NCBI RefSeq assembly: GCF_026914265.1
Contig: NC_069126.1
Span: forward strand, 28,291,354-28,355,353
Direction of reading: 5' to 3'
Source of the DNA: Mya arenaria
Taxonomy: Eukaryota; Mollusca; Bivalvia; Myida; Myidae
Length of the DNA stretch: 64,000 bases
Shown piece by piece: positions 34,389 through 47,271 of this stretch; position 1 is the stretch's first letter, and each line of letters starts with the position of its first letter. The notes under the pieces are model-generated. The model was not told where the DNA came from. It worked only from the letters and a program-made list of their open reading frames with translations, and ran no database searches. The position numbers and the translations under genes were made by a program.

Positions 34389-36922
34389 TATGGAGGCTAT
34401 TCGTTGCCAAAAGTCCAGACGTGTATGTGTGTATTTTAGGTTTGTAACATTGATGATTTACCAATTTACATTTTACAACTCATCGGCTGTATGTTTACAT
34501 TTTACACTGCACATTTTCATTTTTAATTGTACCGATTGGAGTTTTATTCTTGTTGCATCTATTCAACAGACGATTCAGTTTAAAAAGTTGTGTATGTTAA
34601 ACCCACGTCATTCTGTGAAAGTCACATGCCGAGTTTTACATTGCGGTGTGTAGAAGACAGATTTCAGTTCGTAGTTCTACAAAGTACATGAGTATGGTGG
34701 TGACTTTTCATTCGCAGTTGAACATGTTTACGAGATGAATTTAATTTAATTTATTGATAGCTTCGCCTTAACCATGTCTTAACTCCGCCTTAACCAAGTC
34801 TTAACTCCTCCTTACGTCTTTCGGAAATTTCCGCTATCACTTGGCTCTATTTAAACCAATTATGGATACTTTGGACCATTGACATTGCGAACCTTATTAT
34901 GGACATTACGAATCATCTATATTATGACACTATAGAATATGATTTGGAAACAGGATGGATTATAAATTATTTCATGTCGAATAAAATAATATATGATATT
35001 ACAACATGTTTTTGTCTATATAATAGTAATTAATACGCAACTATTTTTATTTTTTGTTTTGGAATTAGCCAATTTTTGCGTAAATGTCTGGATACCAATG
35101 GTATAAGACTGCTGACAAAAGATCAGATACAGTTTTTCAGTTTTACGTTCGCTAATTGATGTTTTATGGCTAAAAGTGATAATACAGTAACGTTTTAAGA
35201 AAAATGAAAAATGTCGGCAGTTTTCAAAACAATTAAGATCTGTTTAATTGTGAGTAATCTGATTATTTGTATAGAAAGCACTGCTGCCAAAATCAGCCGA
35301 GTCTGGGACAAAAAAAAATTGTCAAAACTGTCAATCTGTGAGAGTGCAGCTTTAAATCACTATAAACACTATTTTAAATTCTACCATTAGAGGACACTTC
35401 TTGCCTTTTTGCAATGTTTAAGATTGCAAGTAATATTAGATAATTTAAAATTTACGAAAAAATAAATCTAAATTTTCATTAAGTTGAAATTATTTACTAA
35501 GATGCCCCAGAGGTTTATTACCTGGTAGCTGGAACTGTATGGATAAAATACACTAAGATTACAACTTCATATAACTCGTGCATTATACTGTAACGAATAT
35601 TATTTTATAGGTAATTAATAAAGTATTTTAATGATGAAGTCAATTTATTGCTAATAAACAATTATAACTTGCTGCTACCTTTTATACCACACCCACACTC
35701 AACAGTCCGGGCTTTTTTCACATTTAGGTGAAGCGTCCCTTGCCCTTTTGGAGGGGAAAAATCGCGCGTTTGTTTTTCTAATCTAATACTCACGATATCT
35801 TTTTTTTCATGTTCTTGAAATCCCCCACTTGATTGTTATGGTTCACAGTGGCAGATCCCGTAACTCATAACTTGGGGACAAGTGGGTTGGAGGGCTGTTC
35901 TTCCATCCATATGGATATTTTGATTCAATGCTGTATTAAAATCACACGTTTACACCATACATGCTTATTAAGATAGTAAATGTATAACATAAGACAGAGC
36001 TAGGTGGATATCATTATGATGTCCATCAAAAGTTTCGTGGGTTTGCTGAAGCAGGTTTTGAACAGGGAACGTTAGAGGGGCGTTACTTAGGGGCACAACT
36101 TTTTGGACATGATCCCTCGAGTGGGCATGACATTATTATGTTTAAAATGTGGGAAGTGGCGTTTAGGGGTACTCACCCTAGAATATTTTAAATGCTTTAG
36201 TCTGAATTGGTACATTATGGCGTAATTAAGTATTTTTTTCTGAGAAATATTGACAAAAAAAAAACCTTTGTGTTTACTTGCGGGCCAACTGGGGGGACAC
36301 AGGCCCTACAGCCCCCCCCCCCCACACACACACTGAATCACATCGTCAAAATAAAATAAAAGATGAAGTTAATTTTAGTTTGTATTGTGAAATAAAGAGA
36401 GAGTACTCGGACTTACAACCGGGAATTTAAAGGAGGAATGCGAATACGTTATCTCCCTTGCTTGATTGGACGGAAATAAACGAAAGAAAGTCTGATTCGT
36501 TAGCTCGCCCATTCACCTTCGTTTCTTTCGGTGACATTTACCATATAAGGTATAGGCGAAATCGTCCATCCTTGTAATTCTGAACTTGTCAATTCACTTT
36601 TGTAAACCTGGACTTGTTGGACTGCAAATGTTCATTTTACGAATGCGAGTGTCGACTGTAGGATTGCAGTTTTACATATGCATGATTCGGCTTTCTAAAT
36701 TACATCATCATAGTGTTAAAGGCAAGTTATACGATCTATGTTTTAGTGAAATTATACAGGGTAGATCTGACAAATATACATTTTGACTACTATAATGACA
36801 AATGACAAATCAATTCTGAAAAACTGACGAATAGAAACAACAAATAGCACGTCTACATTGACAAATACAAGAGATATTTGGGAATTACACGTCTGGACTT
36901 TTGGCAACGAATAGCTTCCATA
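34389..36922. mobile_element. 2.5-kb TIR DNA transposon, non-autonomous
   Basis: The 37-bp terminal inverted repeats (34389-34425 and 36886-36922) start TATGGAGGCTATTCGTTGCC and differ at one base. Flanks TAGATACA (left) and TAGAAACA (right) look like an 8-bp target-site duplication with one change, hAT-like. The orthologous point in copy 2 (60,707) is an uninterrupted empty site reading GATACATTGCC. No transposase frame is visible, so the element moved using an enzyme supplied elsewhere. It inserted after the large duplication formed. Confidence 0.85.
35080..35356. mobile_element. nested MITE-like repeat
   Basis: Ends with AACTGTCAATCTGTGAGAGT followed by GCAGCTTTAAA, a terminus I associate with abundant short elements in bivalve genomes. 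Inner phrases include CTGCTGACAAAAGATCAGAT and TTGTATAGAAAGCACTGCTG. The opposite end is unclear. It lies inside the 2.5-kb TIR element. Confidence 0.45.
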
Positions 36923-38113
36923 GAAACAATGCCAATGATTGTGCAATCTTTGTAATTTGCTATACATCCTTAGCCTCAAAACTTAAATTTATGTCACATA
37001 TATATAATAACATATATTTAGGCAAAAACGAATATGGCTATATATTTGAAAAATAGAGTTTATTTAACAAGGGGTTTAGAATTGCATGTGTTCACATAAA
37101 ACCTTCCGTCATTTGAATCCAATTGCACTGACGAGATAACCAAGATGGAGAAAATTGTTCTTTAACGTGCATACTGGTTTATAATCAGAGGAAAAGTTTC
37201 ATGAAATAACATTAAAAATTTAACGGTGAAAGCTGCGCAAAAATATGTGTTTGCTTTTAATACATACAGTACAGCTTTGCGTTATACGTACACTCGTGTA
37301 TGTCTTAACTCAACGAAATAAATATAAAATTTTGTCGTATTCGTTCTCACCAATTGTCATGTTTTTGTGGTCTTTGTGCCTCAAAACAATTTTCATCTGA
37401 ACACAGTGATAAATAATACAAATCTATACGATACTCTACGCGTAGAAATAAAAATGTATTAATTTTTTTATAGCATGACCAGTTTTGACAAAATATTCTG
37501 AACACCAGTAAAATATACCTGAACAAATCAAACAAAACGTTTAACGAATATGTCGTTAATGATATTCAGTGCTGCTTTCAGCAAAATAACTTAAACTGAA
37601 CAATAAATTTTACGTTGTGACATGTTGATAATATTAAGACAAAAATACTACATTTGTAAACGGAATCGTTGTTTGGTTCAGATAATAAAGATACATTTTG
37701 AAAAAAAGGCCAATAAAGGTATTGCATGAACATATACGCAACATAATTATTAAGTCAAAAGTAATGTCACATCGCTTAAGTTCAGCAGTATCGAAATGCA
37801 AGATAATCCGGCGACGAGTTTTTCCAAAATCAGTCAGGGCTCTTTTTCAATATCTTAGATAATAAGCAACCTGAATATAAATCATCATAACGTAACAGTT
37901 TCAGTCAGTTCTTATGTATGATTAATGTTTGGACTAGAGGTCTGTTTTAAGTCATTGACGCCTGGTTGAGTTACCTAAAAAAGTAAGTATATACCGTCGG
38001 TCTTAAACTTTTGAAAAAAAGGCAGAATAACGTCAAACATATAAAGCTATCCAGTAATTTGGTCATCGTTCCACGAGAATAATTGTGTGACTAATCGTCT
38101 AACACAGATCTCT

Positions 38114-38245
38114 TCATTTTTTTGTCTTGGCAAAATCAATTGAAACGTATGTCGTTTCGGCGTCTGAAATCACTGTTGGCTTTCTTCGTGTGGAACCCTC
38201 TGCTGGTAGATCAAGATCAGCGTAGATGAGTGCTCCTTCTTCGGT
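38114..38245 (-). CDS. receptor 1 exon 13: second ITIM, ITSM and stop
   Basis: Acceptor TCACTCCATTTAG, phase 0. Reads TEEGALIYADLDLPAEGSTR, then RKPTVISDAETTYVSIDFAK, and TKK-stop. A seven-A run causes an earlier stop than in receptor 2 (eight A/G positions, eight extra residues plus one), without loss of the tyrosine motifs. It lies inside the large duplication. Confidence 0.9.
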   Translation of the reverse strand, partial: TEEGALIYADLDLPAEGSTRRKPTVISDAETTYVSIDFAKTKK

Positions 38246-41200
38246 CTAAATGGAGTGAAATATGTTTAAAGGTATGATTCGATGAAAAAAGCAACTGCTA
38301 CGAATGTTGTTTTACTGTGTATCGTTATTCAAAGGTGGACAAAGAAATGGACATTGGCATGGAACAATCTGAAAGACAGGCTAAAATCCCGGAATAATTA
38401 TCTGTACTGACCAACCAAATTTTGCAGTTGGTAATCAATTCGATACAGGTTGTGATAAATAATTTAATATCAAATTAAAGTTATAGGGAATATATGAGAT
38501 ATAAACTGGGGAGGTAAATCACTTTTACTCTAAGTAGTATAACACATATTACCTACATGATGTTTCAGCCATATTCACAAAGCGTTAAAGACAAATTAAC
38601 AACACTGATTTCAAGTACATGGGGTTTAAGCCATTTTCACGACAAGGCGATAAATACAAATGAACAAGAAGGAGTTCTTGACATATTGAAAACAAGGAGT
38701 TTTAGCATATTCATTACACTGAGTTTCAAACATATTAACTTAATGGAATTTCAAGCAAATAGTAACATGGTGTGTAAGGCGTTTCAGTCATATTCACTAC
38801 AGGGAGGTTAGGCCATATTTACTACAGGGAGGTTAGGAGATGTTAACTACAGGGAGAATAAGACGTATTCACTACATGGAGGTTAGGACATGTTCACTAC
38901 AGAGAGGTTAGGACAAATTCACTACAGGGAGGTTAGGACATATTCAATACAGGGAGGTTAGGACATGTTCACTACATAGAAGTTAGGACATATTCACTTC
39001 AGGGAGCATAGGACATGTTCACTACAGGGAGGTAAGGACATGTTCACTACAGGGAGGTTAGGACATATTCACTACATAGAGGTTAGGACATGTTCACTAC
39101 AGAGAGGTTAGGACATATTCACTACAGAGAGGTTAGGACATATTTACTACAGGGAGGTTAAGTAAAATTACTTCAGGGAGGTAAGAGAGAGTTAAATACC
39201 TTATCTCTACAGGGAGGTTAGGATATGTTCTCTAAAGGGTGGTTAGGACATAATAACTGCAGGGAGGTATGTAAGGACATATTCACTACAGGGAGGTTAG
39301 GACATATTTACTACAGGGAGGTTAGGACATATTCACTTCAGGGAGGTTAGGACATATTCACTACAGGGAAGTTAGGAAATAATCACTACAGGGAGGTTAG
39401 GACATATTCACTACAGGGAGATTAGGACATATTCACTACAGGGAGGTTAAGACATATTCACTACAGGGAGGTTAGGGTATAATCACTTCAAGGAGGTATG
39501 TAAAGACATATTCACTACAGGGAGGAGGTTAGGACATATTCACTTCAGGGAGGTATGTAAGGACATATTCACTACAGGGAGGTATGTAAGAACATATTCA
39601 CTACAGGGAGATTAGGACATATTCACTACAGGTAGGTATGTAAGGACATATTCACAACAGGGAGGTTAGGATATATTCACTTTAGGGAGGTATGTAAGGA
39701 CATATTCACTACAGGGAGGTTAGGACATATTCACTACAGAGAGGCTAGGACATATTCACTACAGGGAGGTTAGGACATATTCACTTCAGGGATGATAGGA
39801 CATATTCACTACAGAGAGGTAAGTACATATTCTCTACAGGGAGGTTAGGACAAATTAACTTCAGGGAGGTAATGACATATTCATTACAGGGAGTTAAAAT
39901 CTATTCACTAAAGGAAAGTTAGGAAATTATCACTACAGGGAGGTTAGGACAAATTCATTTATGGGAGACTAGGACATATTCACTACAAGGAAGTTAGGAC
40001 ATATTCACTTCAGGGAGCATAGGACATTTTCACTACAGGGAGGTTAGGACATATTCACTACAGAGGGGTTAAGCAATATTCATTACAGCGAGGTTAGGAC
40101 ATATTCACTACAGGATGATTAGGACATATACACCACAGAGAGATTAATTCATATTCAATAAATGGAGTTTAAGACATTTTCACTACATGGAGGTTAGAAC
40201 ATATTCACTTGAAAGAGGATAGGACATATTTACTAAAGGGAGGTTAGGACTAATTTACTAAAAGGAGATTAGGATATATTCACTACAGGGAGATTAGGAC
40301 ATGTTCACTCTTGGGAGGTTAGGACTAATTTACTAATAGGAGATTAGGATATATTCACTACATGGAGATTAGGACATGTTCACTCTTGGGAGGTTAATAC
40401 ATAATTACTACAGAGGTTAGGACATATTCACTACATAGGGGTTAGGACATATTCACTACAGGGAGGTTAGGGCATATTCACTCAATGGAGTTTAAGACAT
40501 GTTCACTATAGGGAGGTTAGGACATATTCACTTTAGGAAGGTAAGGACATATTCACCATAGGGAGGTAAGGATATATTCACTTCAAGGAGGTTAGGACAT
40601 ATTCACTACAGGGAGATTAGTTCATATTCACTAATTGAGTTTAAGACATTTTCACTACATGGAGGTTAGGACATATTCAATACAAAGAGGATAGGACATA
40701 TTCACTAAGGGGAGGTAAGGACAAATTACCTTAAGGGAGGTTAGGATATATTCACTACAGGGAGATTAGGACATGTTCACTTTTCGGAGGTTAGTACATA
40801 ATTACTACAGGGATGTTAGGACATATTCACTACATAGGGGTTAGGAGATATTCACTATAGTGAGGTGAGGGCATATTCACTCAATGGAGATTATGATACA
40901 TTTACTACAGGGAGAATAGGACATATTCACTTCAGGAAGGTAAGGACATATTCACTACAGGGAAGTTAGGAGATATTCATTACAGGGAGATTAGGACATA
41001 TTCACTACAGGGAGATTAGGACATATTCACTACAGGGGGATTAGGGCATGTTCACTACAGGGGGATTAGGGCATGTTCACTACAGTTAGGTTAGGACATA
41101 TTCACTAGAGGGAGGATAGGACATATTCACTATGGGGTGATTAGGACATATTCACTACAGGGAGGATAGGACATATTCACTACAGGGAGATTAAGACATG

Positions 41201-44200
41201 TTCACTACAGGGAGGTTAGGACATATTCACTACAGGGAGATTAGGACATGTTCACTACAGGGAGGTTAGTACATATTCACTACAGGTAGATTAGGACATA
41301 TTCACTACAGGGAGGTTAGGATATATTCACTACAGGGAGATTAGGACATTTTCACTACATGGAGGTTAAGACATATTCACTACAGGTAGATAGGACATAT
41401 TCACTAGAGGTAGGTTAGGACATATTCACTACATGAAGGTAAAGACATATTCACTACAGTGAGTTTAGGACATATTCACTACAGGGATGTTAGGACATAT
41501 TCACTACAGAGAGGTTATGGCATATTGACTACAGGGAAGATAGGACATATTCACTACAGTGAGATTAGGACATATTCACTAGAGGGAGGTTAGTACATAT
41601 TCACTACAGGTAGATAGAACATATTCACTCCAGGGAGGTTAGGACATATTCCCTACATGGAGATTAAGACATATTCACTACAGGGAGGTTAGGACATATT
41701 CACTACAGGGATGTTAGGGCATATTCACTACAGAGAGGTTAGGACATATTCACTACAGGGAGATTAGGACATATTCACTATAGGGAGGTTAGAACATATT
41801 CACTACAGAGAGGTTAGGACATATGCACTACAGAGGGATAAGGACATATTCACTACAGGATGGTTAAGACATATTCTCTACAGAGAGGTTAGGACATATT
41901 CACTACACGGAGGTAAGGACATATTCACTATAGGGAGGTTAGGACATATTCACTACAGGAAAGTAAGGATATATTCACTAAAGGGAGGTTAGAACATATT
42001 CACTTCAGAGAGGTTAGGACATATGCACTACAGGGGGTTTAGGAATTTTTAAATACAGGAAAATTAAGACATAGCCACTGCTGGAAAACTTTCAGACATT
42101 TTCACTTGAAGAATATTAAACATATTCACTGATGAGAATGTAAAATTATCTGCAGTTAGTTTAAATCATGAATTCTTCAGGGAGTTTTTGCCATTGTCAC
42201 TGTAGTGCTTTTTAAGACATATCAACATTCGTACCTGAGGTTTTGGAGCCTGTCTCACTGCCCTTTTAACAACACAGGTGTACTCAACCGATTCAGCAAT
42301 AGCTTCGGAAGGACCATAACCGGGATTGGAACAAGCGGGATCGTTGTGATCAGGATCTGTTCATAAATATGAATATTTCAGAATTTAGTTACTTCAGTAC
42401 TTTCTGAATCCATTTCTTTATTCATTGGCATTTTACGTATATTAGTTAACTGTTTTGCTTCATAAATTGATTGAGTACATTGAGTTTGTTTTTATCAAAC
42501 ACATACTGTTTTCAGAAAAAACTACATTCCATTCCAGTAATTTAATTCCTGTAACAGTTATCACGTTTTGGTAAAATGTTACCGAAAAGAAAAAGGTACT
42601 TAATCAACAAAGCATTATTGACAATACCATCAGAAGCAATGCTTATGTTCTTTTCGTACACAAGTTGTTAAAATGTAAAGAAAACATTCCGAGAGAACGA
42701 AGAATGAAAGGTCACATTGGAGATGCAACAGTTTGCATGCAATTACCTTGGGGTTGAAAACTCCTGCAAAAAAAACATAAAGGTGGATGATTAGATTTGT
42801 GTTTAAACAATCATTATGCCATCACCAAAAACAGTGTTTGTCCCTGACATGCACTGTGTACATATCTTCATCAGTAAATACTTTATTTGATCTGCGAAAA
42901 TTTAGTCATTGATAGCCTAATGGTCTCACGTACAGAATAGTTTGATGTTTTTAAACATTGTTGAAATTAAGTTCAGATTTATGAAGAGACACAAATTAGC
43001 AACTGGCCGATACCACTATTTTAACAGAAGTTTGTAAATCGAAGCCGAAAATCATCTAATCTAAAGTTTTCAGTAAAAGTTATGAATACTGTTTAAATTT
43101 AAAGCTATTATTTGACGGACAAAGATGATGCTGTTATATGTTATCTTTACACATTTCAAAGAATATCAATTTCTTTGATAATGACACTATAATCTGGATC
43201 GAGTAATTTTTAATTGAAAAGAACGTACGGTTGTCGCTTCTGATTATGTGTACTATCAGCACGTTCCCTTGTCGGTGTTTCCTTTCGTATTTTCCATACA
43301 ATAGCACAACTGAATGCTATTATAACGATAATTACAACCGCCAGACATCCGCAAAGGATTCCGATCAGCATCGACGAAGAGATGACTTTACCAGTGGATG
43401 ATATCGGATTTGTTGGTTCGGTAGCTTTTTCTACAATGAATGCAACAATACTCCCGTCATGAGGATGAAAAAAACATAACAAAGATAATAAGAAGCGTGG
43501 ACATTATTCGTTTTGCAGCTCAGTACCAGCGTTTTCAATGACATTGCCGGGTTTGTTGTCGGTCTTTTTATATCCGCTGTTATTTTCATTCAGCATTAGA
43601 ATTTTCGAGAAATCTTTGAAATTGATTGGTAAAAAAAATGATTTAATTTCAAACACGAATCGTGAAAAAATATAAAATCATATCACTCACGGTAAAATTT
43701 GAAGTTATTGAAAACAATAAGTATTTGTTTTAGGTTTAAACATCTAAGTTTTCTTTCTTGTTTCAATAAGACTTACACCTGACGGCTGACACAACGAAAA
43801 TGAGAACCACCAGACAACCACGAACGATTCCGGGCAACATGGTCTTCGTTCACTGGTAAGGACAGCTCTTCTTCCATTTTGCAAGGAATCATTTGCGCTT
43901 GTTTAGCAAAACACTCAACAAAAAAAACGCCTCCCGGTTAACATTCAATAAGAGTTTCACCCACTTGTACATACCTTTGACCACGATGAACACCTCATTT
44001 ACCGTCGAACCAATTGTGTTTCTCGCAATGCACGTGAAGTTATGGCGACCAGTGGATTGAAATTGAATTTTCAGTTCTAGGCTAACTTCAGTCCTTTTAT
44101 CTGAATAAGATTTATTAGTTATACATATATAATATGATGGCATCTTTTCCTTCAGACTTATTTTCAGTATTTTGACAGACGAATGGTCATATTGCTTTGT

Positions 44201-47200
44201 ACGTGTATATTAGGTTATGCTTTAAAGCAAACAAATCAGACATATACAAGTACCTATGCTATTCGGAGTAGTGTTTGACCATTCGATCTTAGCTGCTGGG
44301 TTTGCGTCACATTGACATAAAACGCTTATACTGTCACCCACGTAGGTCATAACTGAACGGCTTGTCTGAAAGATAATATTTGACCGACGGTTCAAAACAT
44401 TGAAAATTACCTGACATCATTGTAAACTTCTAAAGGAGAACATTTTTTATGACGTGATAATATGTTTTGAAAAAAAACAACATGTACATATGAAATATTT
44501 GTCTAAATTCTTAATAAACATACTGCACATGTATATCAATTAAACGGTCTACTTTTTACCCCCCTCCCAACTTTCTTGGTCAGATGCGAAACACCAGTTA
44601 ACATTGCAGGCCAGAAAAGCAGTTTTCGCTATCAGATCTCATGAAAGCCCGTTTGGTCGCTTTAATAACAAAGAACATTTTAAACTCTTTGACTCAATGG
44701 AGCGGAGATCGAAGCTCATTCTGTAAAATGTAAAAAATTCTCGGTCTAAATATAAGTGCTAAGTGTATGGTACTAGGTGAATGTGGTCGTGTTCCACTTT
44801 GTGTGATATATTATTCCAAATCGTCACCTTAGTGCAATAACTGAATAACTGCATATAGAAATAGAAGCAGATATTGAGTTCTTGCACTAAGGTGACGAAA
44901 TGTATTAACTACTGGTGTAAAGAGTTAGAGAAATATTAGTTCAGTATGGATTTGGTTACGTCTGAGCAAAGTGTATGACTCAGGGGCGGCACGACACCGT
45001 TATTACATCTTCAAGATGCGATCTCTATAAACACGTTAAATCCTTCAATCCGGAAAAATATCTTTCCATAAATTTGTGACATAAATTTGTTTGTGCGCTC
45101 GCACGATAAAGATGTTCAAGTCACCGGTTAAATGCCGAAGTTGGCCGGGATCTTTGAATTTTAACATAGAAAGAAATGACAAAATATGTGCGTCCTGCTT
45201 AATCAACGAGAACAGATTATTGTTAGAAGATGAATTTCATGTGTTTTCATATGCCCAAGGTTCTCAACTGTAAGAAATCAGTTTTTCTATAGCTGGTACA
45301 CGGGTCGTTCTGACCGTTATGCCTTTTACAGACTCCTACAGTCAGATAATGGTTTAATAGACAAGTTACAATATTATTTTTTTTACAAATGGCAATGACC
45401 CCACTGTATTGTAATAAATGATGTTTATATACTTGTATGTATTTTTTACTGAAAATTTACATTCGTACTTAATTATCTGAACGATAAAACTTGTATTCAT
45501 GTTGCATGGACTGTTAAACATTTCCTGACCTTTTTAGTAGGGGGTTTGAAAGAAAGCAACGCTCTGATTGGGCGTTGGTGAATCACCGTGCATAGAGATC
45601 TTACCACAATGTACGTTTTGCTTAATATAACGCGTATCATGTATACAAACAACTGATAAAATGACACTGTAAGTATATCAAGTTTTAACAAATTTGACAC
45701 GTTAAATTTCGAAATGCATTTTTTTCATCAGAATGATATAATGGTATTCGACATATTAAAAAAGAATATTTTAAAATATCATAACCTAATATAAAACAAC
45801 ATTTAAATACATGCAATGATTGAAACTTGTCATGTATTTTTCGAGTAAGAACAATCGTCTTAAAGTGTCAATTCGAGAAGACTTGCACATCATTAAACTA
45901 CAATTTGATGTAAACATTAAAAGATAACACAATAATAGCATTTTGCCGCTATTTTTACCTGTTAGACTGAACGTTCAACAGGGAGCGGGGTTCATGGATA
46001 TGCAAAATCGCGGCCGAGTGTTCATACGCACAAAAAGTAGAATCAATTCTTAAATAAAGTTGGGTTGAGTTGAGCAAAATAAATTTTATGGCTAAAAACG
46101 TTCTTATCTTTAACAATGTTCTAAACAATCAGGAGAAAGTAAGCATAACCTCTTGCTCAGGTACAGATGGATACTGCTTATTAAGAACAATATATCAAAT
46201 ATTGCATTGTTAACTTACAAGTAATGTTGAGTTCATATGTTTTGTTTACTTTGATCTCTGGGAACGCAGGATTTTGTATGTAACATGATAGTAGGTCTCC
46301 ATTGTTTCTTCGTGTGAGGTTGGCAGATAAAATCTGCAAATGGACAAGCAATGTCAATAACTTAACCTTGGTACTGATATACAATACTCAATGTCATTTT
46401 ATCGAAATGTATCAATACTCATCAATAGCATTTAATGTATCCTTCAATTTGAAGAAAATATTAAAGCAGTTCACTAAACATGTCTGGCATAAAATATCTT
46501 TCTTTTTTAAATAGTTATTCAAATGGTGTCACGCCAAACAATGTATTACACAAAACACAACATGAACTACCTATCAATTATGAATCTTAACGTCATTGAT
46601 GGTGAAAATAAAGTAACAGATAAGGGAATATTTACCATCCCGCTAAAATTTAATAAGTTTAACTGCTCGTTTTTCATAAATCACACAACATGATTAGTGT
46701 TAGAAATAATGAGTGTTATTGGAGCATACAGCGATCTGTTATAAACGATTATAATTCTAACAATATATTCAATGTGCCGTGTTTGCATAACCACAAGTTT
46801 GAATGCCATTTAATCATAAAAGGCTAGTTAGTCATACCTCAGTCCTTGCATGTCCAGACAATTCTCTAATCTTTTTCTATGTTCCATCTTATTTCACTAA
46901 CTGGATTAGAAACGTCGCTGATACATTGCAACCGGAGACTGGTATTACCTTCTGCATCATTGGTTCTCCATAACTCTTCAAGCTGTAGAGACTTCGGTGG
47001 GACTGGTTGAACAATATGTAAGTGGACAAAATTAAATTAATTCCTGTGGTGACATACATGAACTTCATTCAGTTAATACAATTCAAATCAATGTTGGTGC
47101 AATTGATCACTAACAAGTTCAAACACCTAAATGGTATAGCGTTTTCAATAAATTTGTAAATTGCACACAGTTGTTTGAACGTCTGAATTATAAACATACT

Positions 47201-47217
47201 TTTAATTGTTTTCTCGG

Positions 47218-47271
<54 letters not shown>

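Larger units (their letters stand above)
29671..38480. repeat. large duplication, copy 1
   Basis: Direct, near-collinear match to 55,750-62,560. It begins around GACCAAACAAATAATTTTAT and runs through the receptor last exon into its last intron. The main structural difference is a 2.5-kb transposon in this copy (34389-36922). Smaller insertions occur in the other copy. The copy-to-copy offset is about 26 kb and covers the receptor's 3' flank plus tail exon, consistent with tandem duplication of the whole gene. Confidence 0.9.

Noticed and set aside
34390..34653. 87-codon open frame starting MEAIRCQKSRR
   Set aside because: It begins inside the terminal inverted repeat of the 2.5-kb transposon and has no transposase or other domain pattern.
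36752..36979. 75-codon minus-strand open frame
   Set aside because: Runs through the right terminal repeat of the same transposon; no start context or domain.
38790..42215. Telomere-like array (TTAGG occurs in every unit)
   Set aside because: The period is 25 bp and TTAGG is only part of a longer unit; it is an interstitial intronic minisatellite, not a telomeric repeat.
38790..42215. CRISPR-like array
   Set aside because: There are no unique spacers between repeats; units are contiguous and the genome is eukaryotic.
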